A DNA stretch of 5,786 nt from Pseudomonadota bacterium (GTDB lineage: Bacteria > Pseudomonadota > Alphaproteobacteria > Acetobacterales > Acetobacteraceae), in contig JAJZVE010000330.1 of the NCBI GenBank assembly GCA_021845835.1, positions 1 through 5,786 of the forward strand, given 5' to 3'. This document shows positions 1 through 5,662 of the stretch, piece after piece. The notes under the pieces were generated by a model that saw only the letters and a program-made list of their open reading frames with translations, made no database searches and had not been told where the DNA came from. Numbering within the stretch: position 1 is the stretch's first letter; every line of letters starts with the position of its first letter. The position numbers and the translations under genes were made by a program.

Positions 1-48
1 AACATCGTGGCGCTGCTGCTGCTGGCGATCCTGGCGAGCCTGGGCTGA
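1..48 (+). CDS. 3' end of an unidentified gene with a hydrophobic C-terminus (partial)
   Basis: Reading from base 1, the window opens inside an open frame that encodes NIVALLLLAILASLG and stops at TGA (46-48). Fourteen of the 15 residues are uncharged and mostly Leu/Ala/Ile, like the last transmembrane segment of an integral membrane protein. A GC-rich inverted repeat follows 24 bases after the stop, which supports this being a real gene end. The gene converges on cysI. The family cannot be named from 15 residues. A membrane transporter is plausible, but that is inference only. Confidence 0.6.
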   Translation, partial: NIVALLLLAILASLG

Positions 49-72
49 ACCCGGCGGCCTGATGCCGATCCG

Positions 73-110
73 TCCCCGGGGATGCCCCGGGGACGCGGCA
101 TCCCCGGGGA
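73..110. terminator. GC-rich inverted repeat between convergent genes, probable terminator
   Basis: TCCCCGGGGATGCC (73-86) is the exact reverse complement of GGCATCCCCGGGGA (97-110), giving a perfect 14-bp stem with a 10-base loop. A third CCCCGGGG copy (85-92) straddles the stem/loop boundary and allows alternative pairings. On the plus strand the stem is followed by only three Ts (111-113). On the minus strand no T-run follows. The repeat lies 24 bases after the upstream gene's stop and 19 bases beyond the cysI stop, where a bidirectional terminator is expected. The weak T-tract means efficient intrinsic termination is not certain. Confidence 0.7.
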
Positions 111-129
111 TTTCCGTTCGCGACGGACG

Positions 130-1836
130 CTATGCCGCGGCCTCGTGGAACTGGCGCGGCGCGTCCGGCCCGCCCGGCACGAAGCCGGCGCGGATCGCGA
201 AATCGCCGAACCGCTCGCCATCCTGCCGCTGCCGTGCATAGGCCGAAAACATCGGCGCGAGCGCGGCAAGAATGCCGGCCTCGTCGAGGTCCTTGCGGTA
301 CAGCCGGTTCAGGCGCGTGCCGTCGAAGGCGGCGCCGAGATGGAGGTTGTAAAGGCCGGGATTGCGGCCGACCAGGCCGATCTCCGCCAGATACGGCCGC
401 GCGCAGCCGTTCGGGCAGCCGGTCATGCGGATGACGATCTCGTCCTGAGCAAGTCCTGCCTGCTGCAGCAGGGTTTCCAGTTTCGTGACCAGCGTCGGCA
501 GATAGCGCTCGCTCTCGGCAAGCGCCAGGCCGCAGGTCGGCAGCGCCACGCAGGCCATCGCGTTGCGCCGCAGCCCGCCGGACGGATTGGCGAGGCCGTG
601 GCTGTCGAGCAGCGCCGCGACGCCGGCGCGCGCGTCCGCCGGGATGCCGGCGATGATGATGTTCTGGTTGGTGGTCATCACGAAATTGCCGTGATGCACG
701 CGGGCGATCTCGGCAAGCCCGGTGCGCAGTGCGACGCCCTTGCGATCGACCACGCGGCCGTTCTCGACATGCAGCGTGAAATGCGCGCGCCCGGCCGCGT
801 CCTCGCGCCAGCCCAGCCGGTCGCCAGTGCCGTCGAAAGCGTAGGGGCGCGCCGGGGCGAACGGATAGCCGAGCCGTTCCTCCACCTGCGCGCGGAACCA
901 GTCGAGGCCGCGCGCGGCGATCAGGTATTTCATGCGCGCCTGCCGGCGATCCGCGCGATTGCCGAAATCGCGCTGCACCGTGAGGATCTTCTCGCACACG
1001 TCGATGGCCTGCGCGGTGCTGCACCAGCCGATCACCTCGCCGAGCCGCGGATAGGTGTGCGGCTCCCCGTGCGTCATGCCCATGCCGCCGCCGACCGCGA
1101 CGTTGTAGCCGACGACACGGCCGTTCTCGACCGTCGCGATCAGGCCGACCTCGTGCGCGAACACGTCCACGTCGTTGCGCGGCGGCACCGCGATGGCGAT
1201 CTTGAACTTGCGCGGCAGATAGAGCGCGCCGTAGAGAGGCTCGCTTTCGGGTTCGCCGCCGGCGACGAGTTCGTCGTCGAGCCAGATCTCGTGATAGGCG
1301 CGGCTGCGCGGCGCGAGATGCGCGCTGATCGCGCGCGCCGCCGCCACCACGTCGGCATGCGCGGCGCTCTCGTCGGGATTGGCCGTCGCGATGACGTTGC
1401 GGTTCACGTCGCCGCAGGCGGCGATGGTGTCGAGCAGGGCGGCGTTGATGTCCTGCAGCGCGCGCTTCAGGTTGCTTTTGATGATGCCGTGGAACTGGAT
1501 GGTCTGGCGCGTGGTGATGCGCAGCGTGCCGTTGGCGCGCGCATCGGCGATGCGGTCCAGCGCCAGCCACTGCGCGGACGTGACCACGCCGCCGGGGATG
1601 CGCAGCCGCGCCATGAAGCTGAACGCCTTCTCCATCTTCTTGCGCGCGCGCTCGGGGCGCAGGTCGCGGTCGTCCTGCTGGTAGATGCCGTGGAATTTCG
1701 TCAGTTGCGTGTCGTCCTCGGCGAGCGCGCCGGTGGACACGTCGTGCAGCCCGTCGGCGATGCTGCCACGCAGGAAGCGGCTGCGTTCCTTGATGCGTTC
1801 GACCGGCGAGCGGGGCAGGGGGGCGTCATCGCTCAT
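130..1836 (-). CDS. cysI: Assimilatory NADPH-sulfite reductase, hemoprotein (beta) subunit
   Basis: This 568-residue cytoplasmic protein (E. coli CysI has 570) catalyses the six-electron reduction of sulfite to sulfide, using electrons from CysJ. The siroheme/[4Fe-4S] ligand cysteines are all present: Cys429 and Cys435 in the ACVALPTC stretch, and Cys474 and Cys478 in TGCPNGC. The sulfite-binding residues known from E. coli also have counterparts: Arg79 (RIPGG), Arg146 (DVNRNV), and Lys210 and Lys212 (LPRKFK). The N-terminal FHGIYQQDDRD and central TTRQTIQFHGI stretches are typical of the family. The ATG at 1836 is preferred over the in-frame ATG at 1863 because AAGGAG lies 9 bases upstream of it; the longer start would place that ribosome site inside the coding region. 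The gene lies 45 bases downstream of cysJ on the same strand, so the two are almost certainly co-transcribed. No siroheme synthase (cysG) or other cys gene is in the window. Confidence 0.97.
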   Translation of the reverse strand: MSDDAPLPRSPVERIKERSRFLRGSIADGLHDVSTGALAEDDTQLTKFHGIYQQDDRDLRPERARKKMEKAFSFMARLRIPGGVVTSAQWLALDRIADARANGTLRITTRQTIQFHGIIKSNLKRALQDINAALLDTIAACGDVNRNVIATANPDESAAHADVVAAARAISAHLAPRSRAYHEIWLDDELVAGGEPESEPLYGALYLPRKFKIAIAVPPRNDVDVFAHEVGLIATVENGRVVGYNVAVGGGMGMTHGEPHTYPRLGEVIGWCSTAQAIDVCEKILTVQRDFGNRADRRQARMKYLIAARGLDWFRAQVEERLGYPFAPARPYAFDGTGDRLGWREDAAGRAHFTLHVENGRVVDRKGVALRTGLAEIARVHHGNFVMTTNQNIIIAGIPADARAGVAALLDSHGLANPSGGLRRNAMACVALPTCGLALAESERYLPTLVTKLETLLQQAGLAQDEIVIRMTGCPNGCARPYLAEIGLVGRNPGLYNLHLGAAFDGTRLNRLYRKDLDEAGILAALAPMFSAYARQRQDGERFGDFAIRAGFVPGGPDAPRQFHEAAA

Positions 1837-1845
1837 CGTCGTGGT

Positions 1846-1851
1846 CTCCTT
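1846..1851 (-). promoter_or_regulatory. cysI ribosome binding site (decides the start)
   Basis: AAGGAG on the minus strand sits 9 bases before the ATG at 1836. It would be inside the reading frame if translation began at the ATG at 1863, so it supports the shorter protein that starts MSDDAPL. Confidence 0.8.
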
Positions 1852-1881
1852 GCGGCGGCGCATTTCTGAAGCTGGCTTGCA

Positions 1882-3645
1882 TTAATACACGTCGCGCAGA
1901 TACCGCTGCTCCCGCGCCAGCGCCTCCAGCCGCGCCGCCGCGGCGTCCGCGGCGATCCCGGACTGGTCGGCGATCACGCGCGCCAGCGTCGCATGCACGT
2001 CCTTCGCCATCGCCCTGGCGTCGCCGCAGACATAGACGTGCGCGCCGTCCGCGATCCAGGAATACAGGCGGCGGCGCTGTTGCCACAGCCGCTGCTGCAC
2101 GTACACCTTCTCCGGCTGGTCGCGCGAGAACGCCACGTCCAGATGCGTCAGCACGCCGCGCCGCAGCAGGTCCTGCCATTCCAACTGGTACAGGAAGTCG
2201 TGCGTGTAGGCGCGGTGGCCGAACACCAGCCAGTTGCCGCCGGTCGCGCCGGTCGCGTCGCGTTCCTGCAGGAAGCCGCGGAACGGCGCGACGCCGGTGC
2301 CGGGGCCGATCATGATGACCTTGCGGGACGGATCGGCCGGCAGGCGGAAATGCGGGTTGGGCCTGAGGAACACCTCCACCGTTCCGCCCGCGCGCCGCCG
2401 GTCGGCCAGATCGACCGAGGCGACGCCGTGCCGCGTGCGGCCATGCGCCTCGTAGCGCACCGCCGCCACCAGCAGATGCGCCGCGTCCTCCACCGCCGTG
2501 CGGCTGGAGGCGATCGAGTAGCTGCGCGGCGGCAGCGGGCGCAGCAGCCCGGCGAGCTGGTCCGGCGTCAGTGCGTGCGGGAACGCTTCCAGCAGGTCGA
2601 GCACCTGCCGGCCTTCGGCCAGCATGTCCGCCTGCGTCGCCGCATCGGCCAGACGCTTCTCGCCGGTCAGCGCGGCATAGGCGGCCAGCATCGGCCGGGT
2701 CAGCGTGGTGATGTCGAGCTTGCCGGCCAACGCCTCGGCGAAGGCGGCGTCGGGGGCGATGCCGGCGGTCCGCGCCACCGCCTCCACCAGCGCCGGATCG
2801 TTGCGCGGCAGCACAGCGAGCGCGTCGCCCGGCTCATAGGCGATGCCGGAGCCTGCCAGCGACAGCTCGATATGCCAGGTCTCGGCGGAGGAGCGGCTGC
2901 CGTTGAGGTTGACGCGCCCGGTGATCGTGGCGGCGAACGGGCTGGTGCGGTCATGCGGCGCCCCGGCCGTGTCGGGGCGGGCGAAATCGACGTGGATGAC
3001 CGCGCCGGCCTCCGCCGCCGGGGTTTCGCCGGCAGCGATGTCGTGCAGTGCGCCGTCCAGCCATTGCTGCGCCGGTGCCTCGAAATCGAGGTCGCAGTCG
3101 GTGCGCGCGGCCACCCGCGTCGCCCCCAGCTCGGCCAGCCGCGCGTCGATGCGCTGGCCGGTCAGGCAGAAATTGGCATAGGCGCGGTCGCCCAGCGCCA
3201 GCACCGAATAGCGCAGATCGGGCAGGCGCGGTGCGTCCGCCGCCAGCAGCGCCCCGTAGAAGCCGGCGGCGCGCTGCGGCGGGTCGCCCTCGCCCCAGGT
3301 ACTGGCGATCACCAGCAGGTTGCGCACGCCGGCCAGATCGGCGGGCGTCGCGTCGGCCATGTCGAGCACCCTGGCCGTGAAGCCGGCGCGGGCGGCGACG
3401 CCGCGGGCGCGGCCGGCGAGCGACTCGGCGTTGCCGCTCTCGGTCGCGTACAGGATGGTCAGCGGCAGCTTGCGCGCGGGCGGTGCCGCCGGGGCGGGCG
3501 GCGCGTTCGCCGCCTCCAGCCCGGCCAGGAAACCGCTCAGCCATTGCCGCTGCGACGCCGTGATGGACTTCATCACACGGTTCAGATACGTGATTTGATC
3601 CGCGGCGAACGGCGCGGTCGCGGGCAGGAAGGCCTGGCTCTGCAT
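1882..3645 (-). CDS. cysJ: Assimilatory NADPH-sulfite reductase, flavoprotein (alpha) subunit
   Basis: This 587-residue diflavin reductase (E. coli CysJ has 599) carries electrons from NADPH through FAD and FMN to the CysI hemoprotein. A short N-terminal helical region (about 15-45, with QRQWLSGFLAG as in CysJ) is followed by an Ala/Pro linker. The flavodoxin-like FMN domain spans about 61-203, with the phosphate loop ATESGNAES (67-75), STWGEGDPP (115-123) and LGDRAYANFC (151-160). The FAD and connecting domain spans about 235-435, with RSYSIASS (374-381). The NADPH domain has GPGTGVAPFRGFLQER (447-462), FSRDQ (506-510) and YVCGDARAMAKDV (538-550). The protein ends in RYLRDVY, the classic CysJ C-terminus. 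The ATG at 3645 is chosen because AAGGA lies 6 bases upstream and the extra 37 residues from 3756 do not look like CysJ. It is the first gene of the cysJI operon and is divergent from ohr. Confidence 0.97.
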   Translation of the reverse strand: MQSQAFLPATAPFAADQITYLNRVMKSITASQRQWLSGFLAGLEAANAPPAPAAPPARKLPLTILYATESGNAESLAGRARGVAARAGFTARVLDMADATPADLAGVRNLLVIASTWGEGDPPQRAAGFYGALLAADAPRLPDLRYSVLALGDRAYANFCLTGQRIDARLAELGATRVAARTDCDLDFEAPAQQWLDGALHDIAAGETPAAEAGAVIHVDFARPDTAGAPHDRTSPFAATITGRVNLNGSRSSAETWHIELSLAGSGIAYEPGDALAVLPRNDPALVEAVARTAGIAPDAAFAEALAGKLDITTLTRPMLAAYAALTGEKRLADAATQADMLAEGRQVLDLLEAFPHALTPDQLAGLLRPLPPRSYSIASSRTAVEDAAHLLVAAVRYEAHGRTRHGVASVDLADRRRAGGTVEVFLRPNPHFRLPADPSRKVIMIGPGTGVAPFRGFLQERDATGATGGNWLVFGHRAYTHDFLYQLEWQDLLRRGVLTHLDVAFSRDQPEKVYVQQRLWQQRRRLYSWIADGAHVYVCGDARAMAKDVHATLARVIADQSGIAADAAAARLEALAREQRYLRDVY

Positions 3646-3651
3646 CGGAAA

Positions 3652-3656
3652 TCCTT
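3652..3656 (-). promoter_or_regulatory. cysJ ribosome binding site (decides the start)
   Basis: AAGGA on the minus strand lies 6 bases before the ATG at 3645. This supports a start there rather than at the in-frame ATG at 3756, which would add an Arg-rich stretch unlike the family. Confidence 0.75.
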
Positions 3657-3668
3657 TCGCACGGCCGC

Positions 3669-3694
3669 CGGCGCGCAGCCGGGGCCGCGCGCCG
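3669..3694 (-). other. Strong hairpin in the cysJ leader
   Basis: CGGCGCGC (3669-3676) is the exact reverse complement of GCGCGCCG (3687-3694), an 8-bp GC-only stem around a 10-base loop that begins 24 bases upstream of the cysJ start. A competing stem, CACGGC (3660-3665) with GCCGTG (3691-3696), shares bases with the first, so the two cannot form together. The competing stem ends next to the ribosome binding site. Whether the transcript includes this region depends on the unmapped start site. There is no poly-U run, so this is not a plain intrinsic terminator. Confidence 0.4.
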
Positions 3695-3832
3695 TGTAGA
3701 AAAGACCGGCTTCGGCGGATTTTGCAAGGTCTGTAACGTAAAATCATGCTATTCACGAGACGCGGTCGTATGTGCGGCGCGCGCTGGCGCCCTCCGGGTG
3801 ACGCCCATATACCCGGTCGCAGTCATCGCAGC

Positions 3833-3837
3833 AGGAG
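3833..3837 (+). promoter_or_regulatory. ohr ribosome binding site (decides the start)
   Basis: AGGAG lies 7 bases before the ATG at 3845. It fixes the start at MPYVATAT rather than at the in-frame ATG at 3746. Confidence 0.75.
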
Positions 3838-3844
3838 CGCGCCC

Positions 3845-4258
3845 ATGCCCTATGTCGCCACCGCCACCGCCACCGGCGGCCGCAACGGCCATGTCGAGAG
3901 CAGCGACGGTTTGCTGAAGTTCGATCTCTCGGTGCCGCAGGAACTCGGCGGTCCGGGCAAGCCCGGCGCCAGCAACCCCGAGCAGTTCTTCGCCGCCGGC
4001 TACGCCGCCTGCTTCGGCAGCGCCGTCGAATACCTCGCCAAACAGGAGAAGCTGCCGGTGTGCGCCGTCACCGTGACCGCGCAGGTGACCATCGACGCCA
4101 ACGACAAGGGGTTCTTCCTCGCGGTCTATCTGCGCACACATGTCGAGGGCGTGGACCGCCCCGCCGCCGAGCGGCTGGTGAACCGCGCGCATCTGGAGGT
4201 CTGCCCCTATTCCAGGGCAACGCACGGCAACATCCAGGTGGCGCTGGAAGTGGTGTGA
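3845..4258 (+). CDS. ohr: Organic hydroperoxide reductase, OsmC/Ohr family
   Basis: This 137-residue cytoplasmic peroxidase reduces organic and fatty-acid hydroperoxides with two thiols, usually recycled by lipoylated proteins. The Ohr subgroup of OsmC is shown by the two catalytic cysteines in their usual contexts: Cys56 in AAGYAACFGSA and Cys120 in VCPYSRATHGN. The active-site Arg13 (ATGGRNG) and Glu46 (NPEQFF) are also present. A third cysteine, Cys73, is not part of the known mechanism. The length matches the family at about 140. The ATG at 3845 has AGGAG 7 bases upstream and begins MPYVATATATGG, as Ohr proteins do; the longer frame from 3746 would add an unrelated Arg-rich stretch. The gene is divergent from cysJ and convergent with the barrel gene, with only 4 bases between stops. 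No ohrR repressor gene is adjacent in the window. Confidence 0.95.
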   Translation: MPYVATATATGGRNGHVESSDGLLKFDLSVPQELGGPGKPGASNPEQFFAAGYAACFGSAVEYLAKQEKLPVCAVTVTAQVTIDANDKGFFLAVYLRTHVEGVDRPAAERLVNRAHLEVCPYSRATHGNIQVALEVV

Positions 4259-4262
4259 CGTC

Positions 4263-5165
4263 CTACCAGTGCATCGCGGTGAACATGCTGTAGCGGATGA
4301 ACACCACCGCGCCGAACGTGTAGCGGCTGCCGTTGTCGCGCACTTGCTCGTAGGCCGGCAGCAGGGCGGTGAACGACACCGAATACAGCCTGCGCGTGTA
4401 GATCAGTCCGGGATCGACCAGCAGCAACTGCCCGCCGGTCCCGGGCACTTTCTGCCCACCGGTCCGGCTCGCCACCTGCGAGGTGTAGTTGCTCTCCAGC
4501 GAGGCGTACAGCTCCGCCGGCACCTCGCCCTCCAGGTTGCCGGGCCAGAGCAGGTAATGGAAGCCGAAATCAGCGAAGAACGTGTTGCCGAAGCGGTAGC
4601 CGGCGTCGGCGCTGTTGGTCTGGTAGCCGACCTCGGCGCCGCCGTTCCAGTACAGCGTCTGCCATGACGCGGTGAGCGCGTCACGCGACCCCCAGGTGCC
4701 GGTGCCGGGCTGCACCCCGCGCGGCAGGTCGGCGTTGGCATTGTCCATGCCGGTCGGGATGCTGACGCCGAGATAGGGCGCGACGCGGAAGGTGGAGCCG
4801 ATCCCGTCCTGCTGGAACACCGTGTAGCGCCCTTCCAGCAGCGTGTCGCCGAGGCCGGTCGCGGTCACCTGGCGGACCTGCCCGCCGATCGGGATATTGG
4901 CGGAGTTGGCGGTGAACGTGGTGTTCTGCACGATGAAGGCGAGGTTGGGCGAGGCGCCGTAGATCAGCACGTTCTTGTCGAAGGCGCTGCGCACGCCGTC
5001 GGTGCCCTGGACGAACTCGGGCTGCGTGCGCACGATGACGTTGCCGGCCGAGATCGGCGACGCGCCGGGAAACGTGAGCTGCGCCCGCGCCGGCGCGGCG
5101 AGCAGCAGGATCGCGCAGCCCCCGGGCAGACCGAGGGCGAGGCGGCGGAACGGAGAGGAGGCCAA
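4263..5165 (-). CDS. Probable outer-membrane beta-barrel protein, MetA-pathway/'transporter' type (PF13557-like)
   Basis: The 300-residue product has a classic signal peptide: FRR, a hydrophobic stretch at about 9-24, then APARA before Gln29. The rest is rich in alternating aromatic and polar residues with Gly/Asn turns. It carries GLGDTLLEGRYTVF (104-117), APYLGVSIPTGM (129-140) and GGQLLLVDPGLIYT (244-257), and ends in an aromatic-rich strand terminating in Trp300, as many outer-membrane barrels do. These stretches resemble the family called 'putative MetA-pathway of phenol degradation' or 'transporter', whose real substrates are mostly unknown. Family assignment is from memory of the pattern. 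The only start giving the signal peptide is TTG at 5165, with no strong ribosome site. It lies 3 bases after the upstream gene's TAG and in the same frame, suggesting coupled translation. Its stop is 4 bases from the convergent ohr stop. Confidence 0.65.
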   Translation of the reverse strand: MASSPFRRLALGLPGGCAILLLAAPARAQLTFPGASPISAGNVIVRTQPEFVQGTDGVRSAFDKNVLIYGASPNLAFIVQNTTFTANSANIPIGGQVRQVTATGLGDTLLEGRYTVFQQDGIGSTFRVAPYLGVSIPTGMDNANADLPRGVQPGTGTWGSRDALTASWQTLYWNGGAEVGYQTNSADAGYRFGNTFFADFGFHYLLWPGNLEGEVPAELYASLESNYTSQVASRTGGQKVPGTGGQLLLVDPGLIYTRRLYSVSFTALLPAYEQVRDNGSRYTFGAVVFIRYSMFTAMHW

Positions 5166-5168
5166 CGG

Positions 5169-5522
5169 CTACGGGCTCGCCGCCGCGGCCTGCGGCGGCT
5201 TCCAGCGGATCTCGCCGGGCGTGTAGCTGGCGCCGCGCACCGCCGCGCGCAACTGCTCGTCGCTGACCGTCGCGCCCGGCAGCAGCCGAACCGTGGCCAT
5301 CCCGTGCAACAGGTCGAAATGTACCTGCTCCACGCCCGGGATGCCGCCGAGATGCTTGAGCAGGCCGAAGGTCGCGCCGGGCGCCACCACGCCCATGACC
5401 GTCATCAGCGCCTCGCCCCCCGGCTCCGCCGCCGCCGCTCCGCCGGCCCAGGTCAGCGCCAGCAGGGCGCCGGCCGCCCCGTGCCGCCATCGCCGTGCCG
5501 TCGCCCTTCGCTGTCCGTTCAT
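5169..5522 (-). CDS. Small exported protein with a degenerate HMA-like domain lacking CxxC
   Basis: The 117-residue product has a signal peptide: a basic start with RR at 5-6 and 10-11, a hydrophobic GAAGALLALTWAGGAAAA (15-32), and likely cleavage near residue 32, so it should be periplasmic. Residues about 39-106 read like a heavy-metal-associated (HMA) ferredoxin-like fold. They contain a MTVMG strand, a helix over FGLLKHL, IPGVEQVHFDLLHGMATVRL, then SDEQLRAAVRGASY. Where HMA domains have GMTCxxC, this one has GVVAPGA (44-50), so both metal-binding cysteines are alanine. The protein contains no cysteine at all. It may have lost metal binding or use another ligand. The ATG at 5522 is preferred: AGGGA lies 5 bases upstream and a candidate promoter lies just beyond. 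Longer frames from 5585 or 5597 would start upstream of that promoter. It is the first gene of a pair with the barrel gene. Confidence 0.7.
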   Translation of the reverse strand: MNGQRRATARRWRHGAAGALLALTWAGGAAAAEPGGEALMTVMGVVAPGATFGLLKHLGGIPGVEQVHFDLLHGMATVRLLPGATVSDEQLRAAVRGASYTPGEIRWKPPQAAAASP

Positions 5523-5550
5523 CCCGATCCCTGCCGCATTGCGCCACAGA

Positions 5551-5578
5551 ACGGTATGGCGTCCGGGCGCCGGGTCAA
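5551..5578 (-). promoter_or_regulatory. Candidate promoter for the HMA-like/barrel gene pair
   Basis: On the minus strand, TTGACC (5578-5573) is within one base of the sigma-70 -35 consensus and, with the preceding CC, resembles the alphaproteobacterial CTTGAC form. TACCGT (5556-5551), 16 bases further on, is a weak -10. Transcription would begin near 5545, giving a leader of about 23 bases before the ATG at 5522. This fits that start rather than the longer ones. Confidence 0.4.
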
Positions 5579-5611
5579 GGGCCATGCTGCCCCGCATTTC
5601 CCGCTGGTCGC

Positions 5612-5627
5612 GCGCGGCCGGCCGCGC
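5612..5627. repeat. Perfect 16-bp palindrome in the divergent intergenic region
   Basis: GCGCGGCCGGCCGCGC equals its own reverse complement and lies between the HMA-like gene (minus) and the Tat-exported gene (plus), 36 bases before the latter's start. It could be an operator for a dimeric regulator or a loopless cruciform. In DNA this GC-rich such a palindrome also arises by chance. The rest of this 140-base gap (5523-5662) shows no convincing plus-strand promoter. Confidence 0.35.
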
Positions 5628-5662
5628 CAGGATGCGGCGACCGGGAGGAAGGTGGGGACGGG

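Larger units (their letters stand above)
3646..3844. promoter_or_regulatory. Divergent cysJ-ohr intergenic region, expected to hold both promoters
   Basis: The 199 bases separate two divergently read genes, so both promoters should lie here. An AT-rich island (about 3717-3755) stands out from the GC-rich surroundings. It contains the self-complementary hexamer TTGCAA (3722-3727), usable as a -35-like element on either strand, and TAAAAT (3739-3744), which resembles a -10 box. I could not pair these with convincing partners at 16-18 base spacing. A weaker pair for ohr is CTGGCG (3784-3789) and CATATA (3806-3811), 16 bases apart. No clear OhrR-type AT-rich palindrome or CysB site is recognised. 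Confidence 0.5.

Noticed and set aside
1837..1863. N-terminal extension of CysI from the ATG at 1863
   Set aside because: The ribosome binding site AAGGAG falls inside this extension and fits the internal ATG at 1836.
82..1869. A 595-codon plus-strand frame lying antisense over cysI
   Set aside because: It mirrors cysI almost exactly, has an Arg/Ala/Gly-rich composition with no recognisable domain, and would start inside the terminator. Long antisense frames are common opposite GC-rich genes.
1993..3699. A 568-codon plus-strand frame lying antisense over cysJ
   Set aside because: It has low-complexity Arg/Gln/Gly-rich composition, no domain signature and no ribosome site, whereas cysJ on the other strand is unmistakable.
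3646..3760. A SAM or other sulfur-related riboswitch upstream of cysJ
   Set aside because: Only short GC-rich stems are visible, and no conserved core of a known sulfur-metabolite riboswitch was recognised.
3749..4225. A 158-codon minus-strand frame antisense to ohr
   Set aside because: It is a shadow of ohr with no domain features and Gly/Ala-rich low complexity.
4263..5165. Barrel protein as a lipoprotein because of Cys17 in the signal peptide
   Set aside because: The residues before the cysteine (LPGG) do not fit a lipobox, and a normal cleavage site (APARA before Gln29) follows.
4681..5547. A 288-codon minus-strand frame across the HMA-like and barrel genes
   Set aside because: It is Arg/Gly-rich in an alternative frame of two genes that have signal peptides and family-like patterns in the other frame.
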